NCBI GenBank assembly: GCA_040756415.1
Contig: JBFLYZ010000069.1
Location: 1-17,425, forward strand
From: JBFLYZ01 sp040756415
GTDB taxonomy: Bacteria; Bacteroidota; Bacteroidia; JADZBD01
Length of the DNA stretch: 17,425 nt
Direction: 5' to 3'
The first letter of the stretch is position 1; each line of letters starts with the position of its first letter. The notes under the pieces were generated by a model. It did not search any database. It saw only the letters and a program-made list of their open reading frames with translations, and had not been told where the DNA came from. The translations under genes were made by a program, and so were the position numbers. Positions 13,479 to 17,425 of this stretch are shown piece by piece.

Positions 13479-14278
13479 TGACCAATTACGGTAAGGGCCC
13501 CCGGCTGGTAATTGCGTTAGCGATAATTTTAACCGTTCTTTTATTTTTTGCGCCTAAGCGGCCCTGGGGCAGCGCGGAGAAGCGTGAAAGCACCGGGCTG
13601 ATCGAGGAAAAGGTGGAGCTGGAACCCGGGCAGCAGCAGCGCCTGGACGAGCTCACAGCCGGGCTGAAGCAGGCGGCCGATGATACGGCAAAGGTTATTG
13701 CGCTGAGCGCTATCGCTGAGTTCTGGAAAAAGCTCAAAAAGCCGGTGCAGGTAGCCCAGGTTTACGAGCAGATGGCCGGGCTGAGTAAGACCGCGGAAGC
13801 CTGGCAGAAGGCCGGTGAGGAGTACTACCGCGCTGTGCAGTTCGCGGATGAGAACCTGGCCGGCAGTATCTACCAGCGGGCCATCGCCATGTTCGATGAG
13901 GTGCTGAAGCTGGACCCTAAGCATGAGCGGGCCCGGATCAAAAAAGGCGTTTGCATGGCCGAAATGGGCCAGGCACCGATGGAAGGCATCAAGCTCATCC
14001 TGGAGGTGGCCGAGCAAAACCCGCAGAACGCGGAGGCGCAGCTTAACCTGGGATTCTTATCCGTACGATCGAACCAGTATGATAAAGCGGTGGAGCGTTT
14101 CAAGCGCGTGCTCGAGATCGACAGCAGCAATATTGATGTGCACATTTACCTGGCCAACACGTACGAAATGATGCAGGATACGGCCAATCTCCTGAAGCAT
14201 TACGAGCGATACATCGCATTGAGCAGGGATACGTTTACGGCCGCACAGATCAGTGATTACATTAAGAAATTCAAATAA
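13478..14278 (+). CDS. Membrane-anchored TPR protein
   Basis: The 266-residue protein has one N-terminal transmembrane segment (about residues 10-26, LVIALAIILTVLLFFAP), a linker rich in Glu and Gln, then at least three to four TPR-like helix pairs over about residues 85-265. Clear units are IYQRAIAMFDEVLKLDPKHERA, AEAQLNLGFLSVRSNQYDKAVERFKRVLEIDSS and IDVHIYLANTYEMMQDTANLLKHYERYIAL. It is probably a cytoplasm- or periplasm-facing scaffold, and I cannot fix the orientation. It overlaps HU by one base (TAATG), implying coupled translation. The pairing of HU, a TPR protein and RNase G is recurrent in Bacteroidetes, but the partner of this TPR protein is not known to me. Confidence 0.87.
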   Translation: MTNYGKGPRLVIALAIILTVLLFFAPKRPWGSAEKRESTGLIEEKVELEPGQQQRLDELTAGLKQAADDTAKVIALSAIAEFWKKLKKPVQVAQVYEQMAGLSKTAEAWQKAGEEYYRAVQFADENLAGSIYQRAIAMFDEVLKLDPKHERARIKKGVCMAEMGQAPMEGIKLILEVAEQNPQNAEAQLNLGFLSVRSNQYDKAVERFKRVLEIDSSNIDVHIYLANTYEMMQDTANLLKHYERYIALSRDTFTAAQISDYIKKFK

Positions 14279-14303
14279 GTCGAACATTTTAAAACTTTAA
14301 TCT

Positions 14304-14399
14304 ATGCCAAGCGGCAAAAAGAGAAAACGCCATAAGATGGCCACTCACAAGCGCAAAAAGCGCTTGAGAAAGAACAGGCACAAGAAGAAGAACAGATAA
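14304..14399 (+). CDS. 31-residue, very basic small ribosomal-type protein (AURKAIP1/COX24-like)
   Basis: ATG at 14304 to TAA at 14397-14399 encodes MPSGKKRKRHKMATHKRKKR followed by 11 more residues, mostly Lys, Arg and His. About two thirds of all residues are basic and none is acidic. The layout (KKRKRHKM...HKRKKRLRKNRHKKK) resembles the AURKAIP1/COX24 domain shared by mitochondrial mS38 and small bacterial ribosomal proteins of the bS22 type. I think it is a small ribosomal protein, but a motif this short cannot prove it. It lies 25 bp after the TPR gene and upstream of rng, in the same orientation, and is easily missed because of its length. Confidence 0.75.
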   Translation: MPSGKKRKRHKMATHKRKKRLRKNRHKKKNR

Positions 14400-14426
14400 T
14401 CCGCGCAGGATTTTCAAAACGGTTAA

Positions 14427-14450
14427 GCGCGTACGGTTCCGTGCGTGCGC
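14427..14450 (+). promoter_or_regulatory. Stem-loop in the rng leader
   Basis: GCGCGTACGG and CCGTGCGTGCGC flank a TT centre. They give a six-pair inner stem (one G-U pair) and a four-pair outer GCGC stem, separated by a 2-nt bulge. No U-tract follows, so it is not a classical terminator. It lies in the 145-nt space between the small basic gene and rng. RNase E autoregulates through its 5' leader in E. coli, and a similar role here is only inference. Confidence 0.4.
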
Positions 14451-14544
14451 TGCATCCCTTCTTACGCTTTGATTGACAAGGCATGGCAGGCCCCTGCAAA
14501 AAGGCGCTTGTGCGTGCTTAGTACTAACTTATTATTATTGTATT

Positions 14545-16098
14545 TTGAATAACGAATTGATTATAGACGCCAAGCAGGCCGAGGTGACCATCGCTATACT
14601 CAGCGACAAACGCCTGGTGGAGCTGCACCGCGAGAAAAGCAACAACAACTACGTAGTAGGCGATATTTTCCTGGGCCGGGTCAAAAAGATCATGCCGGGC
14701 CTGAATGCCGCCTTCGTGGATGTGGGCTACGAGAAAGACGCCTTTCTGCACTACCTCGACCTGGGCCCACAGGTTAATTCGCTGAACAAGTATACCAAGC
14801 TGGTGATGCAGAACAAGATGAACACGCCCAGCCTGGATAATTTCAACCTGGAAAAGGATATACACAAGGACGGAAAGATCACCCAGGTGCTGCAATCGGG
14901 TATGCAGGTGCTGGTGCAGATCGCCAAGGAACCCATCTCCACCAAAGGCCCGAGGATCAGCTCCGAGCTGTCGCTGGCCGGAAGGTACATTGTGCTGGTG
15001 CCTTTTTCCGACAAGATCTCCGTATCGCAAAAGGTCAAGAAGAACGAGGAGCGTACGCGCTTGAAGCGCCTGCTCCAGAGCATTCTCCCCAAGAATTTCG
15101 GGGTGATCATACGCACGGTGGCCGAGAACAAGAGTGTAGCCGATCTCCATGCCGACCTGAACGACCTGGTGCAGAAATGGAACACGCTGTACGCTAACCT
15201 GCGCAACAAGGCCGTGCCCCCGCAAAAGATGCTGGGCGAGGTGGACCGCACTGCGGCCATCCTGCGCGACCTGATGAACTCATCCTTCAGCGGCATTCAC
15301 GTCAACGACCAGAAACTGTTTGACGATATCAAGAACTTCCTTCACGCCAAGGCGCCCGAGCAGGAGAAGATCGTAAAGCTGTATAAGGGCAATGCGCCCA
15401 TATTCGAGCATTTCGGTGTGGAAAAGCAGATCAAGGCGCTCTTCGGCAAGAATGTGACCATGAAATCGGGCGCTTACCTCATCATCGAGCATACCGAGGC
15501 CATGCACGTGATTGACGTGAACAGCGGCAACCGGGCCCGCAGCGAGAACAGCCAGGAGACCAATGCCCTGGAAGTGAACCTGGAGGCGGCCGCGGAAGTG
15601 GCGCGCCAGTTGCGCCTGCGCGATATGGGCGGCATCATTGTGGTCGATTTCATCGACATGCACAACCCGGAGAACCGTAAGCAGCTTTATGAAAAACTGC
15701 GCGATGAAATGAAACACGACCGCGCCAAGCACAACATACTTCCCCCCAGCAAGTTCGGGCTGATCCAGATCACCCGCCAGCGCGTGCGGCCCGAGATGAA
15801 TATCGTTACGGTGGAAAAATGCCCCTCGTGCGGAGGAGCGGGAGAAGTGCAGGCGCCCATACTGGTCATCGACCAGATGGAGAACGACCTGCGCTACATT
15901 TTAAAGGAGCAGAATCACAAGAACGTAACGCTTTGCGTGCATCCCTTCTTAGAGGCTTACCTCACCAAAGGCTTTTTCTCCAACATCAAAAAGACCTGGG
16001 CCCGCAAGTACGGGAAATTCAACCTTCAACCTTCCAACTCCGTGCAGTTCCTCGAATACCATTTCCTGGATAAGAACGAGGAAGAGCTGAAGCTCTGA
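14545..16098 (+). CDS. rng: Ribonuclease E/G family endoribonuclease
   Basis: This 517-residue RNase E/G-type enzyme cleaves single-stranded RNA in rRNA maturation and mRNA decay. The S1 domain is near residues 35-130 (GDIFLGRVKKIMPGLNAAFVDVGYEKDAFLHYLDL). It has a long insert typical of Bacteroidetes. The DNase I-like catalytic part has HVIDVNSGN with Asp324 and IIVVDFIDM with Asp368, the two magnesium ligands of the family. The zinc-link region is KCPSCGGAGEV with Cys426 and Cys429. The start is set to TTG at 14545 because the family begins MNNELIIDA; a TTG upstream at 14473 would add 24 atypical residues and no ATG is available. It ends 6 bp from the convergent RDD gene. Confidence 0.94.
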   Translation: MNNELIIDAKQAEVTIAILSDKRLVELHREKSNNNYVVGDIFLGRVKKIMPGLNAAFVDVGYEKDAFLHYLDLGPQVNSLNKYTKLVMQNKMNTPSLDNFNLEKDIHKDGKITQVLQSGMQVLVQIAKEPISTKGPRISSELSLAGRYIVLVPFSDKISVSQKVKKNEERTRLKRLLQSILPKNFGVIIRTVAENKSVADLHADLNDLVQKWNTLYANLRNKAVPPQKMLGEVDRTAAILRDLMNSSFSGIHVNDQKLFDDIKNFLHAKAPEQEKIVKLYKGNAPIFEHFGVEKQIKALFGKNVTMKSGAYLIIEHTEAMHVIDVNSGNRARSENSQETNALEVNLEAAAEVARQLRLRDMGGIIVVDFIDMHNPENRKQLYEKLRDEMKHDRAKHNILPPSKFGLIQITRQRVRPEMNIVTVEKCPSCGGAGEVQAPILVIDQMENDLRYILKEQNHKNVTLCVHPFLEAYLTKGFFSNIKKTWARKYGKFNLQPSNSVQFLEYHFLDKNEEELKL

Positions 16099-16104
16099 CC
16101 GTAT

Positions 16105-16842
16105 TTATCTTGTCAGCACAATATAATCCCTGAGCAGCACTTTCAGGAACTCCACCTTGTTATTTGGCGCTTTATCCAGGTGCAATTGCCTGGCCATAGC
16201 CTCTGCCGTTTCGATCAGGGCCTGCTTATGCGCGTTGTTTGAAAACTTCTGGAATCGCTCCAGCACGTGTTTGACCAGCAGCATGTCCTCCTCGCTCACT
16301 TTCCTTACCTCGGGAAATCTGGGCTGGTAGTTCTCCTTCGTATTGATGCGCTGCAGGTCGCTCATGGTCATGTTCAGCCTCGGCTGCAGGCGGATAACGG
16401 TCGTATTGGCCAGCAGATCGCCCAGGCGCTGCCCTTTGTCAGATGAGCTCACCATCATGCTGGCTATAGAGCCTGCGCAGAAATAGATCTCTATGCTCCG
16501 GAACACCCAGCGCATAAGATAGTCGCCCAGGCTTACCTCACGGCCGTTGAGCTTCACCACCTTTATGCGCAGCGCCATCTTCCCCACCGTTTGCCCGTCA
16601 TTGAGTATCTCCATCAGCGGGGTGTAAAAAAAGAAGATAGGTATGGCAATGAAGAACCAGTAAAATATCACGGAATCCTCGTCCCATAGCCCAGCGGCCA
16701 GGAATAGCAGCCCGAAGACCAGGATGCCTCCCCAGATGATCAGGGAATCGAGCAGAAAGGCCAGGGCCCTGTCGCGCAGGCCGGCCAGCTCGTACACAAT
16801 GGGCACGTTCTGCGTAGTGACGATCTCGATGGATTGGCTCAT
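16105..16842 (-). CDS. RDD-family membrane protein
   Basis: The 245-residue protein carries an RDD domain in its first ~140 residues. It has LRDRALAFLLD at 22-32 with the Arg-Asp pair, then hydrophobic segments at about 28-52 and 58-77. NDGQTVGKMALRIKVV at 81-96 and a third segment near 113-131 follow. The soluble C-terminal ~100 residues (from about 150) are helical and charged, and I do not recognise them. RDD proteins are often encoded beside SpoIIM-family, DUF4129, DUF58 and MoxR genes in Bacteroidetes, and a SpoIIM gene does start divergently here. Transport of ions or compatible solutes has been suggested for some RDD proteins, but the substrate cannot be told from sequence. Confidence 0.9.
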   Translation of the reverse strand: MSQSIEIVTTQNVPIVYELAGLRDRALAFLLDSLIIWGGILVFGLLFLAAGLWDEDSVIFYWFFIAIPIFFFYTPLMEILNDGQTVGKMALRIKVVKLNGREVSLGDYLMRWVFRSIEIYFCAGSIASMMVSSSDKGQRLGDLLANTTVIRLQPRLNMTMSDLQRINTKENYQPRFPEVRKVSEEDMLLVKHVLERFQKFSNNAHKQALIETAEAMARQLHLDKAPNNKVEFLKVLLRDYIVLTR

Positions 16843-17011
16843 TCAGATAACGGAACGGGAAACACAAATGGCATACATGCGGAATGGCTGCATTTGCTTA
16901 AAGATAGCTAATTCCGTCTTTCATCCGCCAGGCTCAGAACAGATTTTTTGTCCCGCTTTTTCAGGCCGCAGCCGGCTGCCGACTCCCTTCTTTTTTTATT
17001 TTTACGAGAAT

Positions 17012-17425
17012 ATGCGTGAGACCAGTTTCATCAGGCAGAACAAGGACAAGTGGCAGGAATTTGAGAAGCACCTGGCTTCTGACAAGAAAGATCCGGATAA
17101 GCTCAGTAACCTGTTCGTGCAGATCACAGACGACCTGTCGTATTCACGTACTTTTTATCCTAACCGCTCCGTGCGCGTTTACCTGAATAACATCGCGCAG
17201 AAGGTTTTCCAGAGCATTTACCGCAACCGCACCAGCAAGCGCAGGCGCTTTGCTGAGTTCTGGAAAGACGAGCTGCCGGCCACCATCTGGGAATCGCGCA
17301 AAGAGCTGCTCCTGTCATTTGTCCTGTTCTGGGGCTCCTTCTTCATCGGTGTATTCTCCTGTATGCAGAACCCTGAATTCCCGCGCATGATCCTGGGCGA
17401 TGCCTACGTAGACATGACCCTGGAG
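17012..17425 (+). CDS. SpoIIM/DUF95-family membrane protein (3' end cut by window edge)
   Basis: ATG at 17012 opens a frame of 138 codons that runs off the right edge without a stop. It begins MRETSFIRQNKDKWQEFEKHL, a soluble helical N-terminus with YSRTFYPNRSVRVYLNNIA in the middle. A transmembrane helix follows at about residues 99-118 (LLLSFVLFWGSFFIGVFS). The closing AYVDMTLE is where SpoIIM-family proteins usually continue with a GNP-type loop. This matches the stage II sporulation protein M (DUF95) family, which in non-sporulating Bacteroidetes sits with RDD and MoxR/DUF58 genes and has no known sporulation role. It is divergent from the RDD gene. The 169-bp gap holds no clear promoter. 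Confidence 0.88.
   Translation, partial: MRETSFIRQNKDKWQEFEKHLASDKKDPDKLSNLFVQITDDLSYSRTFYPNRSVRVYLNNIAQKVFQSIYRNRTSKRRRFAEFWKDELPATIWESRKELLLSFVLFWGSFFIGVFSCMQNPEFPRMILGDAYVDMTLE

Noticed and set aside
14524..15225. 233-codon frame antisense to rng
   Set aside because: It is a codon-bias shadow. The sense strand carries the S1 domain and the family motifs.
16997..17004. TATTTTTA as a -7 element for the SpoIIM-family gene
   Set aside because: The last consensus base does not match and no TTTG lies at the right distance upstream.

Overview
The window looks like a chromosomal segment of a Bacteroidota (Bacteroidetes) bacterium, probably of the Sphingobacteriia/Chitinophagia type. The evidence is: gldD and gldE with the ssb and mutY neighbours typical of this phylum; a secreted protein with a type IX secretion (T9SS) sorting tail; several promoters of the Bacteroidetes form TTTG-N19/20-TAnnTTTG; almost no Shine-Dalgarno sequences; and a Bacteroidetes-type HU and RNase E/G. 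From about 1260 onward the DNA is GC-rich and tightly packed. The first ~1200 bases are clearly more AT-rich and look like accessory DNA.

Layout. 1-1250 (minus strand): a cysteine-rich T9SS cargo gene cut by the left edge, preceded by a 20-bp-period direct repeat and by a broken LytTR-type regulator gene carrying in-frame TAG codons. None of these three is covered by a long open frame. 1205-4160 (minus): gcvP with a clear promoter and terminator. 4321-5804 (plus): an unknown exported protein translationally coupled to a UbiA-like membrane protein. 5784-7485 (minus): hemL followed by a small membrane protein. 7532-9516 (plus): kynureninase, a small OmdA-domain protein and an SRPBCC protein. 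9517-12978 (minus): mutY, ssb, gldE, gldD. 13176-16098 (plus): HU, a TPR protein, a 31-residue very basic protein and RNase E/G. 16105-16842 (minus): an RDD membrane protein. 17012-end (plus): the start of a SpoIIM-family protein.

Functionally the core is housekeeping: glycine cleavage, tetrapyrrole and tryptophan/kynurenine metabolism, DNA repair and single-strand binding, nucleoid and RNA processing, plus two gliding/T9SS accessory proteins. Genes are packed with 1-21 bp overlaps, including two tail-to-tail junctions with no intergenic space. I see no tRNA, rRNA, CRISPR array, insertion sequence or defence system. The least ordinary part is the left flank: a decaying LytTR gene, a direct repeat whose spacing is close to that of LytTR binding sites, and a Cys-rich T9SS cargo. 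The next most useful are regulatory and start-site details: a perfect 18-bp palindrome at the gcvP promoter, a fused back-to-back hemL/kynU promoter, TTG starts for gldE and rng, and the 31-residue ribosomal-like protein.
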